Source: Candidatus Omnitrophota bacterium (GTDB lineage Bacteria; Omnitrophota; Gorgyraeia; Duberdicusellales; 4484-171). Taken from it: a DNA stretch of 13,098 bases. Shown in pieces: positions 1-5,797 of this stretch (position 1 is the first letter of the stretch; each line of letters begins with the position of its first letter). Both the position numbers and the translations under genes were made by a program. Location of the stretch: NCBI GenBank assembly GCA_023228195.1, contig JALOBR010000032.1:1-13098 (forward strand), written 5' to 3'. The notes beneath the pieces were generated by a model. It was not told the origin of the DNA and did no database searches. It saw only the letters and a list, made by a program, of their open reading frames with translations.

Positions 1-134
1 CTCATATTCTTCTTCGCTAATTCCTCACGGAAACTCGACAAAGAATTTATCTTAACCAGCAAAGAAACCCCTGCCACAACTAAAACCATTATCAAACCTA
101 CCAACAAACTCAATATAAGAGGCTTATCTTTCAT
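1..134 (-). CDS. Membrane-anchored protein, N-terminal part only (cut by window start)
   Basis: Only the first 44 codons are in the window. They begin MKDKPLILSLLVGLIMVL and form one strongly hydrophobic segment (about residues 5-27), which fits a signal anchor or uncleaved signal peptide. A polar stretch (KINSLSSFREELAKKN) follows and could be the start of a coiled coil. The start codon overlaps the stop of the upstream OmpA-like lipoprotein gene in an ATGA, and a strong ribosome site (GGAGAGGAGG) lies 7 nt before it, so the two genes are very probably co-transcribed and translationally coupled. The function cannot be read from this fragment. The pairing suggests an envelope protein that works with the peptidoglycan-binding lipoprotein, which is inference. 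Confidence 0.75.
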   Translation of the reverse strand, partial: MKDKPLILSLLVGLIMVLVVAGVSLLVKINSLSSFREELAKKNM

Positions 135-787
135 TTCAATTCCTCCTCTCCTTCGTTAGAAGGCTCATAGGCGCCGCCCTCAAATGCTTGTTTTTGCACT
201 TTTTTTACGGTTTTAGGTAATATTACAATTTCTACTCTTCTATTTAACTGCCTACCCTGCGCAGTATCATTAGACGCTACCGGCTTATACTCTCCGTAAC
301 CGCTCGCAGAAAGCCTGTTTGAATTGACGCCTTTTTCTTCCAAATATTCAAGCACGCTCAATGCGCGATGAGCCGACAATTCCCAGTTTGATTTCCATTT
401 TGACCGCTTTATAGGTTCATTGTCAGTATAGCCTTCTATACCTATGTTATTGCCGGGAACATTGTTTACGAGTATCTTGGCTACTTTGTCTAGACTTGAA
501 AAACTTGCCGGTTTTAAAGAAGCCTTGCCTGAATCAAAAAGAACTTCCGAAACAAAAGTAATTACAAGGCCTTTTTCCTCCATGCTTAACCTGACCTGTT
601 TATCTTTTATTTCCTGCTCCAATGTCTGCTCAAGAAGGCCTTTTGTCTGCCTTAACTCTTCAAGTTCTTTTTCAAGCGTCTTTATACGTTCTATATCTGA
701 ACGCCTGCCTGTCTGAAATATAACCGCGCAACCATTGACAAAAATAAAACAAAACAATAATGTAAACAACAAAATGTTTTTTCTCAT
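131..787 (-). CDS. OmpA/MotB-like peptidoglycan-binding lipoprotein
   Basis: A 218-aa outer-envelope lipoprotein that should tether the outer membrane to peptidoglycan. I start it at MRKNILLF (787) because AGAGGAGG lies just before that ATG; an upstream in-frame ATG at 826 has no such site. Residues 1-20 are a lipoprotein signal ending in the lipobox VNGC, so the mature protein begins at the lipidated Cys. Residues about 30-65 are a charged coiled coil (IERIKTLEKELEELRQTK). The OmpA C-terminal domain covers about residues 75-190, with LFDSGKASLKP, the TDNEPI segment, NWELSAHRALSVLEYL, the GYGEYKPVASN turn and GRQLNRRVEIVI. The Asp, Asn and Arg that bind diaminopimelate in this family appear present. 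A polar, acidic tail ends the protein. Its stop overlaps the next gene by 4 nt. A sigma70-like promoter lies about 50 nt upstream. Confidence 0.9.
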   Translation of the reverse strand: MRKNILLFTLLFCFIFVNGCAVIFQTGRRSDIERIKTLEKELEELRQTKGLLEQTLEQEIKDKQVRLSMEEKGLVITFVSEVLFDSGKASLKPASFSSLDKVAKILVNNVPGNNIGIEGYTDNEPIKRSKWKSNWELSAHRALSVLEYLEEKGVNSNRLSASGYGEYKPVASNDTAQGRQLNRRVEIVILPKTVKKVQKQAFEGGAYEPSNEGEEELK

Positions 788-838
788 GTTTACCTCCTCT
801 TGAGAAAATAACCAAAAACTAAGCAAAATAATAGATTT

Positions 839-867
839 AAAATATCATAATTGACTGACAAAGTCAA
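839..867 (-). promoter_or_regulatory. Sigma70-like promoter for the OmpA lipoprotein operon
   Basis: On the minus strand TTGACT (867-862) is followed, after 17 nt, by TATTTT (844-839). Transcription would start near 832, giving a leader of about 45 nt before the ATG at 787. The -35 lies inside a small inverted repeat (TTGACT/AGTCAA, 851-867), which could be a regulator site. Confidence 0.6.
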
Positions 868-1023
868 GGGTTAAAGGAGTGCCTAGCGCTTGAGGAAAAC
901 TGCCGGAATTATTCAATACATCAAGCCGGGGACTTTATTTCGCCCCGGATAGATTATTACTGGAATCAGTTGAATTTTGTTTCAACTTACCTGTTTGATG
1001 GTTTACGCTTAGGAAATATTATT
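868..1023. other. Non-coding spacer with small hairpins
   Basis: I see no credible gene between the OmpA promoter and the repeat block. It holds two small inverted repeats: CCGGGG/CCCCGG with an 11-nt loop (926-948), and AGTTGAA/TTCAACT with a 6-nt loop (968-987). Neither is followed by a T-run on either strand, so they are not convincing terminators. GCCGGAAT at 902-909 matches the right arm of the first repeat hairpin (1052-1059) and may be an eroded repeat unit. Confidence 0.5.
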
Positions 1024-1276
1024 AACAATATTCCGGCTCGAACGGAGCCTCGCCGGAATCCGTTATTTCTCTTTAAGACAACTACTCCAACTCGGATGGA
1101 ACCTCGTCCGGAGGCCTCGGCACTCCCTCGGACATTACGTCCTCGGTCGCCTCGTCGGAGTCCGTTGGTTTCTGCTTAATCAACTACTCCGACTCGGATG
1201 GAACCTCGTCCGGAGTCCGTTGGTTTCTGCTTAATCAACTACTCCGACTCGGATGGAACCTCGTCGGAGTCCGTTG
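1024..1276. repeat. Tandem array of 41-42 nt hairpin repeats (locus 1)
   Basis: Several related units lie in a row. Unit a (1024-1064) has the stem ATTCCGGC/GCCGGAAT. Unit b (from 1079) is degenerate, with CTCCAAC in its left arm. A partial unit c ends at 1166. Units d (1181-1222) and e (1236-1276) have the stem ACTCCGAC/GTCGGAGT flanked by CAAC and GTTG. Units d and e are 55 nt apart, and the spacer GTTTCTGCTTAAT occurs identically at 1168-1180 and 1223-1235. The loop between the arms stays similar (TCGGATGGAACCTC, or TCGAACGGAGCCTC in unit a) while the stem changes in compensating pairs, so folding appears to be what is kept. Reading frames through it give low-complexity Arg/Pro/Ser-rich peptides and are not genes. 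A second locus lies at 5206-5302. Confidence 0.85.
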
Positions 1277-1348
1277 TCCTTTTCCTAAATGTTCCGCGAA
1301 ACCACCACCAATTCTGGTTCGGTGGTTTCGCGGTATATGTAGGACAAC
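1273..1348. repeat. Long clamp-arm-loop hairpin abutting tRNA-Ser (locus 1)
   Basis: An outer clamp GTTGTCCT (1273-1280)/AGGACAAC (1341-1348) encloses a perfect 13-bp arm CCGCGAAACCACC (1294-1306)/GGTGGTTTCGCGG (1321-1333). The apical loop (1307-1320) holds a mini-stem ACCA/TGGT. The last base of the clamp is the discriminator position of the tRNA-Ser, so the element starts exactly at the tRNA 3' end. On the minus strand the hairpin follows the tRNA without a U-tract, so it is not a normal intrinsic terminator, although it may affect 3' processing. The same architecture with different arms recurs at 5299-5374. Confidence 0.85.
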
Positions 1349-1435
1349 GGAGAGGGTGAGATTTGAACTCACGGTGGACACAAGGCCCACACCGGTTTTC
1401 AAGACCGGCGCTTTCAACCGCTCAGCCACCTCTCC
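1348..1435 (-). tRNA. tRNA-Ser (anticodon UGA)
   Basis: An 88-nt class II tRNA. The acceptor arms GGAGAGG (from 1435) and CCTCTCC (1355-1349) pair fully, with discriminator G at 1348. The anticodon stem CCGGT/ACCGG encloses the loop CTTGAAA, so the anticodon is TGA (1401-1399), which reads UCA and related codons. A long variable arm follows, as expected for serine, and the T-arm is GTGAG-TTCAAAT-CTCAC. The CCA end is not encoded. A promoter-like pair lies 40-70 nt upstream. The hairpin repeat starts at its 3' end, which is a common place for mobile DNA to join a chromosome. Confidence 0.97.
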
Positions 1436-1475
1436 TAATCAACTAAAACTAAATCTTCTAACTTTATAACTATTT

Positions 1476-1504
1476 ATTTTATTCTAGCTATTGAAAGCAG
1501 CCAA
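1476..1504 (-). promoter_or_regulatory. Promoter of tRNA-Ser
   Basis: On the minus strand TTGGCT (1504-1499), a 17-nt spacer, then TAAAAT (1481-1476). The predicted start is near 1469, about 34 nt upstream of the mature tRNA 5' end. It lies just downstream of the response-regulator stop, so the tRNA may also receive read-through, since I see no clear terminator between them. Confidence 0.55.
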
Positions 1505-1534
1505 CTCTCTTAAGCAATTGTTTTTAATGTGCTG

Positions 1535-1918
1535 CTAATTTCCACGCCTGCTTAAAACTTCTTCGATTTTTCCTTTTAAGGTGTGGGCATCTATCGGTTT
1601 TACCAGATAAAGCTCATCGTATAGCTGCGCGGCTTTAAACTGAGAATCCATATCTTCTTTCGCGCTAAGCATAATCACCGGTATAGCTATGGTTTTAGAA
1701 TCTTTTTTTAGCTTTCCTAGTACTTCAAAGCCGCTCATTTTAGGCATCATTATATCCAAAATAATAGCATTTGGCTTGAATTTTTTTGCCAAATCTATGC
1801 CTTTCTTGCCGTCAATAGCTATCTCCACAATGTAATTCCTATCAAGCTCAAGATTCATTTTAACTAGTTTACAAAAATTCTCCTCATCATCAATAATCAA
1901 AATTTTTACTTTATGCAT
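1535..1918 (-). CDS. Single-domain response regulator (CheY-like receiver)
   Basis: A 127-aa protein made only of a receiver domain. The acidic pocket is Asp10-Asp11 (IIDDEE), the phosphate acceptor is Asp55 (IILDIMMPKMSGFEVL), the switch Ser is Ser85 (IMLSAKED), and the conserved Lys is Lys107 (LVKPID). No output domain is attached, so it should act by protein-protein contact or as a phosphorelay step. It lies 14 nt downstream of the histidine kinase gene, with GAGGGGGG as ribosome site, so it is most likely that kinase's partner. With only the two genes it cannot be said what the phosphorylated form binds; the HD-GYP protein of the same operon is a possible target (inference). Confidence 0.93.
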   Translation of the reverse strand: MHKVKILIIDDEENFCKLVKMNLELDRNYIVEIAIDGKKGIDLAKKFKPNAIILDIMMPKMSGFEVLGKLKKDSKTIAIPVIMLSAKEDMDSQFKAAQLYDELYLVKPIDAHTLKGKIEEVLSRRGN

Positions 1919-1932
1919 CCGACCCCCCTCTT

Positions 1933-3090
1933 TTAAGACGCTCTTAAAAAAATAATTACTTTTGTTCCTTTACCCTCGGTACTTTTGATTTCAATTAACC
2001 CTTTATGCATGTCGATTATATTTCTGCTTACATACAAACCGATGCCTGAACCGCCGTGCAGCCCCTTTGTAGTAAAAAACGGATTAAAAAGCTTTTTAAA
2101 AGCTGCCGGGGGGATGCCTTCTCCGGTATCTGTAATTTCGACGACCAAAACTCTTTCTCCGGCTTTAAAATAATCGTTTCTACCATAAATGCCCTGTTTT
2201 GATTCAGGCAGATTTTTATCGTAACTGCGAATAAAAATTTTTCCCCCTTTAGGCATGGCCTGAATGGCATTCATGATTAAATTCACAAATACCTGCTCAA
2301 GCCTGTTTTTATCGACAAATATATGGGGGATATTTTTATTTTTATCGATATTTATATTTATTTTTTCAAACTTTATGTTGGCTTTTACCAATTCCAAAGC
2401 TCCCTCTAAGATAGCGTTTATGTCCTCAAGCTTAAGCTCAAGCTTTTTCGCTTTTGAAAAATCGAGCAGGGTATTGACAATTCCATTAGCACGCTTTGCG
2501 CTTTCCATCATCATGGAAAACGTGCTATTTACATCTACTTCGCTATCAGGAAATTTTGCCTGAAGATAATTTATTCCCTGAATAATAATTCCTAAAGGAT
2601 TCTTTACCTCGTGAGCGACACCGCTTGCCAAGAGCCCTATAGCATTTAATTTTTCCGCCTGCACAAGCTGGTCCTGGGCTTCCTTAATTTGTTCATATGC
2701 CGCGCGTAATTCTTCTTCGACTCTTTTCCTTTCACTGATATCTCTTGCGGTGCACACTATCAATGCATCCTTATCATTCTGATCATGTATTACCGAACTG
2801 CTAAAAAGCACGGGAACCTCGCGCCCGTCTTTAGCCTGATAATAAGTTTCGATATTAAGGATGGTGCCTGTGCCTATTAATTTTTCTACATTGCTTTTCC
2901 TGAGTATAGATTTTTCTGAATCGGCGAAAATAACTTCAGCCTTTTTCCCTACAAGCTCCCCCTCTTTATATCCGACCAGATAACGCAGAGCCTCATTGAC
3001 CACACAGATATTCTTTTCAGCGTCTACCACCATTAAAGGATCAATTACAAACTTGTCCAAACTGTCTTTTATATCTTTAAGCTCAAACAT
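1933..3090 (-). CDS. PAS-domain sensor histidine kinase
   Basis: A 385-aa soluble kinase with no transmembrane segment. A PAS domain covers about residues 10-120 (VIDPLMVVDAEKNICVVNEA, then the PAC-like end ALIVCTARDISERKRVEEEL). A coiled-coil linker covers about 121-150. The HisKA dimerisation domain has the H-box GVAHEVKNPLG with phospho-acceptor His160. The ATPase domain has the N-box NLIMNAIQAM (about 270-279), G1 DTGEGIP (321-327), F-box FNPFFTTK and G2 GSGIGLYVS. All catalytic boxes are intact, so it should be active. The layout resembles NtrB/AtoS-type kinases. The start codon lies 3 nt after the tadA stop and has no clear Shine-Dalgarno, so coupling to tadA translation is likely. The signal sensed by the PAS domain is unknown. 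Confidence 0.94.
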   Translation of the reverse strand: MFELKDIKDSLDKFVIDPLMVVDAEKNICVVNEALRYLVGYKEGELVGKKAEVIFADSEKSILRKSNVEKLIGTGTILNIETYYQAKDGREVPVLFSSSVIHDQNDKDALIVCTARDISERKRVEEELRAAYEQIKEAQDQLVQAEKLNAIGLLASGVAHEVKNPLGIIIQGINYLQAKFPDSEVDVNSTFSMMMESAKRANGIVNTLLDFSKAKKLELKLEDINAILEGALELVKANIKFEKININIDKNKNIPHIFVDKNRLEQVFVNLIMNAIQAMPKGGKIFIRSYDKNLPESKQGIYGRNDYFKAGERVLVVEITDTGEGIPPAAFKKLFNPFFTTKGLHGGSGIGLYVSRNIIDMHKGLIEIKSTEGKGTKVIIFLRAS

Positions 3091-3093
3091 AAA

Positions 3094-3567
3094 TTAATTA
3101 AGTTGCTTGGCGCGATTTCTTTTATTCCTGAAAAATTCCTTCAAGAAAACAGCGCACTCTTCTTTAAGCAGCCCTTTTTTTACCTTGATTTTATGATTCA
3201 ACCCCAAATTGTTGATATTAACCTTTGATCCAAACGCTCCGGTTTTAGGGTCATCCGCGCCAAACACTACATTCGCAATTCGCGAAAGAACAAGTGCGCC
3301 CGCACACATACTGCAAGGCTCAACCGTAACGTAAAGCGTGCAATCCGTAATCCATTTTGAACCTAAAAAATTAGCGGCCTGCGTGATTGCAATCATCTCG
3401 GCGTGAGCCGTTGGATCTTTAAGGCGCTCAACTTGATTATGAGCTCTTGCTATAATCTGATTTTTATAAACTATAACCGCGCCAACAGGCACTTCGTCTT
3501 CTTTCAGTGCATATTGCGCTTCCTGTAAAGCTTTTTCCATATAAAACTTTTGCTGGATAATCATCAT
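3094..3567 (-). CDS. tadA: tRNA-specific adenosine deaminase (A34 to inosine)
   Basis: A 157-aa cytidine/deoxycytidylate-deaminase fold enzyme of usual TadA length. It converts A34 of tRNA-Arg(ACG) to inosine. Zinc ligands and catalytic Glu are visible: HAE (His55, Glu57) and PCSMC (Cys85, Cys88). Other family signatures are EVPVGAVIV, ARAHN near residues 41-44, DPTAHAE and GAFGSKVN. The first of two adjacent ATG codons is used here, which leaves 3 nt after the stop of the upstream HD-GYP gene; neither has a good ribosome site. Its place between a c-di-GMP protein and a two-component system is unusual for a translation gene and probably reflects operon packing. Confidence 0.95.
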   Translation of the reverse strand: MMIIQQKFYMEKALQEAQYALKEDEVPVGAVIVYKNQIIARAHNQVERLKDPTAHAEMIAITQAANFLGSKWITDCTLYVTVEPCSMCAGALVLSRIANVVFGADDPKTGAFGSKVNINNLGLNHKIKVKKGLLKEECAVFLKEFFRNKRNRAKQLN

Positions 3568-3570
3568 TGA

Positions 3571-5100
3571 TTACTTTATTCTATTAATTATCTTAAGGAA
3601 TATCTTTGTAATTTTAGGATCAAAATGATCTCCGGTTTCTTTTTTAATGATATCTATTGCTTTCTTTTTACTGTAAGCCTTGCGATAGGGCCGGTCAGAA
3701 ACAAGCGCTTGATATACATCAGCCAATGAAACTATCCTGGCGCTTACAGGTATTTCTTCTCCTTTTAACCCCAATGGATAACCCTTACCGTCAAACCTCT
3801 CATGATGATAAAGAATAGCCGGTATAGCTCCGCGCAAGGCATGAATTTCTCTTAAAATTTCCGCTGCTGTCCAGGGGTGGCCCTTTATTATTTCTTTTTC
3901 TTTCTCGTTCAACCGTCCTTTCTTAGAAAGAATACTTTCGTTTATGCCAACCTTTCCCAAATCATGAAGCGCGGCTGCATGTTTAATATTTTCTATTTCC
4001 GAAACGGGTAGATTCAATTCTTGGGCAATTTTTTCAGCTATCATTGAAGTATATTCCACGTGACGGCCGGTATAATAATCTTTTGCTTCAATTGCTCTCG
4101 CAAATCCGTAAATCATCTCCAGGAGGTCACGCGTAAGAAGGGCGTTTAGCTTCTCTATTTTGTTTCTAAAAACATCAAAGCCTGCCCCCTTCTTTTCTTT
4201 TACAAGCTGCTTGTGCTGATGGGGTGCATAAAGGATAACTTTATTGCCGCCTTTTTTCTTTGCCACAGTCAAACATTCATTTAAAGCATTTATGATATCT
4301 TTTGCATTATACACATTATCGCCCGGAGAAGAAACTACGCCAAGGCTTGCCTTTATATTTATGCTGAATTTTTTATATTTAAATTTATGCAGGGAAATTT
4401 TATCTTTCAGCCTGTCTGCTACCTGATAAGCGTTCTCGCGCGCTAAAAACGGAAGTATAATAAAAAATTCGTCTTCTCTCCAACGCGTAAGCACATCTTC
4501 GTTTCGTAAACTTTCCTTCAACAAACAAACCAATTCTTTTATAATACAATCAGCAATATCGCTATTATACAATTCATTTATCTGTCGAAAATAATCAATA
4601 TCAACGGCTATAAAAGATATATTATGCAAATGCCTTCTTGCGCGGCTTAATTCCTGGCGCGTTCTATGTAGAAAGTAACGCCAGTTATAACAACCCGTGG
4701 GAGGATCTACGAGAATTATTTCTTTTATCCTTTTATCTTTGTTTAAAAGCTCTCTTTCTAAATTACCAATCCGCTGCTTTTGCTCCAAAAAAGCCTGTGC
4801 TTTTTCCAGCTTAAAAATAATTTCCTTTTTATTGCAGTCATCACTGAAATAATCCAAGAAACCATACGTTTTGGCTATCTCAATATTACTGGTATCTTCT
4901 TTGTCAAAATGCATAAGGCAGGCTTTGTCGGTGAGCTGGAATAAAGATGGCTTGTGCCTATACACAAAGTGCTCGTCAAAAATAACCAGCGACAACCCCT
5001 TGTCGCGCAGGTCTTTTATTTTTTTTACTTTTTTAAAAGGAAAAGGAAGGTTTACTTTTCTTTTTGCGGCATTATCAACGCAGTAAAAAATTTTCTTCAT
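3571..5100 (-). CDS. Degenerate GGDEF plus HD-GYP protein (probable c-di-GMP phosphodiesterase)
   Basis: A 509-aa soluble signalling protein. Residues 1-110 look like a worn receiver-like or other sensory domain, without a clear phospho-Asp. A short coiled coil (about 100-128) leads to the GGDEF domain (about 131-292), seen in DPPTGCYNWRYF and AVDIDYFRQIN. The signature itself reads REDEF (208-212) in place of GGDEF, so cyclase activity is doubtful, yet an I-site RxxD (Arg199-Asp202) sits exactly five residues before it. The HD-GYP domain (about 325-505) looks complete: GRHVEY, ALHDLGKVGI (His379-Asp380), KGHPW, HHERFDGKGYP (432-442) and SLADVYQAL. The likely role is hydrolysis of c-di-GMP, regulated through the degenerate GGDEF domain. 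First gene of the four-gene operon, with almost no leader. Confidence 0.92.
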   Translation of the reverse strand: MKKIFYCVDNAAKRKVNLPFPFKKVKKIKDLRDKGLSLVIFDEHFVYRHKPSLFQLTDKACLMHFDKEDTSNIEIAKTYGFLDYFSDDCNKKEIIFKLEKAQAFLEQKQRIGNLERELLNKDKRIKEIILVDPPTGCYNWRYFLHRTRQELSRARRHLHNISFIAVDIDYFRQINELYNSDIADCIIKELVCLLKESLRNEDVLTRWREDEFFIILPFLARENAYQVADRLKDKISLHKFKYKKFSINIKASLGVVSSPGDNVYNAKDIINALNECLTVAKKKGGNKVILYAPHQHKQLVKEKKGAGFDVFRNKIEKLNALLTRDLLEMIYGFARAIEAKDYYTGRHVEYTSMIAEKIAQELNLPVSEIENIKHAAALHDLGKVGINESILSKKGRLNEKEKEIIKGHPWTAAEILREIHALRGAIPAILYHHERFDGKGYPLGLKGEEIPVSARIVSLADVYQALVSDRPYRKAYSKKKAIDIIKKETGDHFDPKITKIFLKIINRIK

Positions 5101-5109
5101 ATTTGAGAA

Positions 5110-5138
5110 ATTCTATCATATTTGCAGAGGTTTTACAA
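5110..5138 (-). promoter_or_regulatory. Promoter of the HD-GYP/tadA/kinase/regulator operon
   Basis: On the minus strand TTGTAA (5138-5133), 17 nt, then TAGAAT (5115-5110). The start would be near 5103, with the ATG at 5100, so the mRNA would be essentially leaderless. This fits the absence of a Shine-Dalgarno sequence before that ATG. Confidence 0.55.
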
Positions 5139-5205
5139 GTTAAGCTGCCTAAAGAATTAGATTACATTGCTTTAAAGAATTTTTTGATGGATTTCTGCAT
5201 AATTG

Positions 5206-5302
5206 AATTATCTTCCGGCTCAGACGGTACTTCGCCGGAATCCATTAATTTCTGTTTTGGCCAACTACTCCGACTCGGATGGAACCTCGTCGGAGTCCGT
5301 TG
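5206..5302. repeat. Hairpin repeat pair (locus 2)
   Basis: Same layout as locus 1 with fewer units. The first unit has stem TTCCGGC (5213-5219)/GCCGGAA (5234-5240) with loop TCAGACGGTACTTC. The second unit (5262-5302) is identical over all 41 nt to unit e of locus 1 (1236-1276); the identity runs on to 5319 with one mismatch (1236-1293). The spacer ATTTCTGTTTTGG between the units resembles the locus 1 spacer. It lies just upstream of the operon promoter and is not coding. Confidence 0.85.
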
Positions 5303-5374
5303 TCCTTTTCCTATATGTTGCGAGAAAACATCTCCATTTCTGGTTAGATGTTTTCTCACGATAAGTAGGACAAC
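5299..5374. repeat. Long clamp-arm-loop hairpin (locus 2)
   Basis: The outer clamp GTTGTCCT (5299-5306)/AGGACAAC (5367-5374) is the same as in locus 1. The arm is a different sequence, GAGAAAACATCT (5322-5333)/AGATGTTTTCTC (5346-5357), perfectly paired over 12 bp. The loop CCATTTCTGGTT (5334-5345) matches the locus 1 loop at all but one of its core positions. Clamp and loop are conserved and the arm is replaced as a pair, which argues for a conserved fold. Confidence 0.85.
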
Positions 5375-5390
5375 GTAGAGGCAGAGATTT
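5375..5390 (-). other. tRNA-Ser 3'-end-like remnant beside the locus 2 repeat
   Basis: The 16 nt after the clamp (GTAGAGGCAGAGATTT) match the corresponding stretch of the tRNA-Ser gene (1349-1364, GGAGAGGGTGAGATTT) at 13 positions. In tRNA terms this is the 3' acceptor strand and the 3' half of the T-arm. No rest of a tRNA follows. It may be an old insertion target, a carried-along target duplicate, or chance. Confidence 0.45.
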
Positions 5391-5398
5391 CGTTTGGT

Positions 5399-5554
5399 TA
5401 TTCGCTTCGCTCAGAATCCGCGCGGAGCGCAAGGTACAAATACCTCAATGCTATCGCTTAGAACCCTTGCTCGCTGCGTTCGCATCAGGGTTCATTCACT
5501 ACTACCTCTCTATCAATCCTTGAAACTTCCACCCCTTCGAGGTGAAAGTTTCAA
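5399..5554. repeat. Hairpin-rich non-coding mosaic
   Basis: A run of unrelated inverted repeats: the 10-nt palindrome TCCGCGCGGA (5417-5426); AGGTA/TACCT with loop CAAA (5432-5445); GAACCCT/AGGGTTC (5461-5493); and a strong one, TTGAAACTT-CACC/GGTG-AAGTTTCAA (5520-5554, one mismatch, 7-nt loop). GC-rich GCTTCGCTC/GCTCGCTGCG motifs are scattered between them. Open frames here have no ribosome sites or recognisable protein features. It lies between the repeat locus and an HTH remnant, as expected for the worn edge of a mobile region. Confidence 0.6.
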
Positions 5555-5766
5555 AATGGCGGACGGGCTTGCGACCAATTCGAACTAAGGCTGAAATCAC
5601 CGTCCGCATAGTCATTCCCGTTGGAAAAACACCAATATTATACAAGAAGTTTTCTGCTAAGGCAAAAGAATTACGGGCGTTAGGCATGACTCTGCCAGAA
5701 ATTGCCAAAACCATAGGTATAAGCAAAAAAACCGTCCGACGAGCCCTAAGATACAATATGCCTTAA
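5524..5766 (+). pseudogene. HTH-domain gene remnant (possible recombinase or resolvase C-terminus)
   Basis: The only plus-strand frame here with protein-like content. After a stop at 5521 the frame is open to 5766. The first part runs through the 5520-5554 hairpin and looks non-coding. From about 5595 it reads ITVRIVIPVGKTPILYKK followed by a convincing helix-turn-helix (AKELRALGMTLPEIAKTIG, then ISKKTVRRAL). Such HTH tails occur at the ends of serine recombinases and small transposition proteins. No catalytic domain precedes it, the only start candidate is a GTG at 5542 inside the hairpin, and there is no good ribosome site. I therefore read it as a truncated remnant. A short intact HTH protein is the alternative. 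Confidence 0.4.
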
Positions 5767-5797
5767 TCTGTCGTTTTTGTCGTGTTTTTCGACGACA

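Noticed and set aside
926..948. Intrinsic terminator after the tRNA/repeat
   Set aside because: The 6-bp GC stem is good, but no T-run follows on either strand.
970..1179. Plus-strand open frame of 69 codons
   Set aside because: It runs through the tandem hairpin repeats, has no ribosome site and gives an Arg/Pro/Thr-rich low-complexity peptide. It follows from the repeat composition.
1079..1276. CRISPR array
   Set aside because: The spacers between units are identical or near-identical, the units are few and variable in length, and no CRISPR adaptation or effector complex is present apart from a Cas4-like fold far away.
1273..1348. Integron attC site
   Set aside because: The clamp resembles paired core sites, but GTTGTCC and GGACAAC do not meet the GTTRRRY/RYYYAAC consensus, and no integrase or cassette array is visible.
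1235..1429. Minus-strand open frame over tRNA-Ser and repeat
   Set aside because: It is the tRNA and the clamp hairpin read as protein. The similar frame at 5162-5359 arises from the second repeat copy, so their shared peptide reflects repeat DNA and not a gene family.
5394..5756. Two open frames (plus 5394-5588, minus 5502-5756)
   Set aside because: They cross several hairpins, lack ribosome sites and domain features; the minus one is antisense to the HTH remnant.
5767..5797. Small hairpin TGTCGT/ACGACA after the HTH remnant as terminator
   Set aside because: A 6-bp stem without a T-tract; the T-runs are in its loop and upstream.
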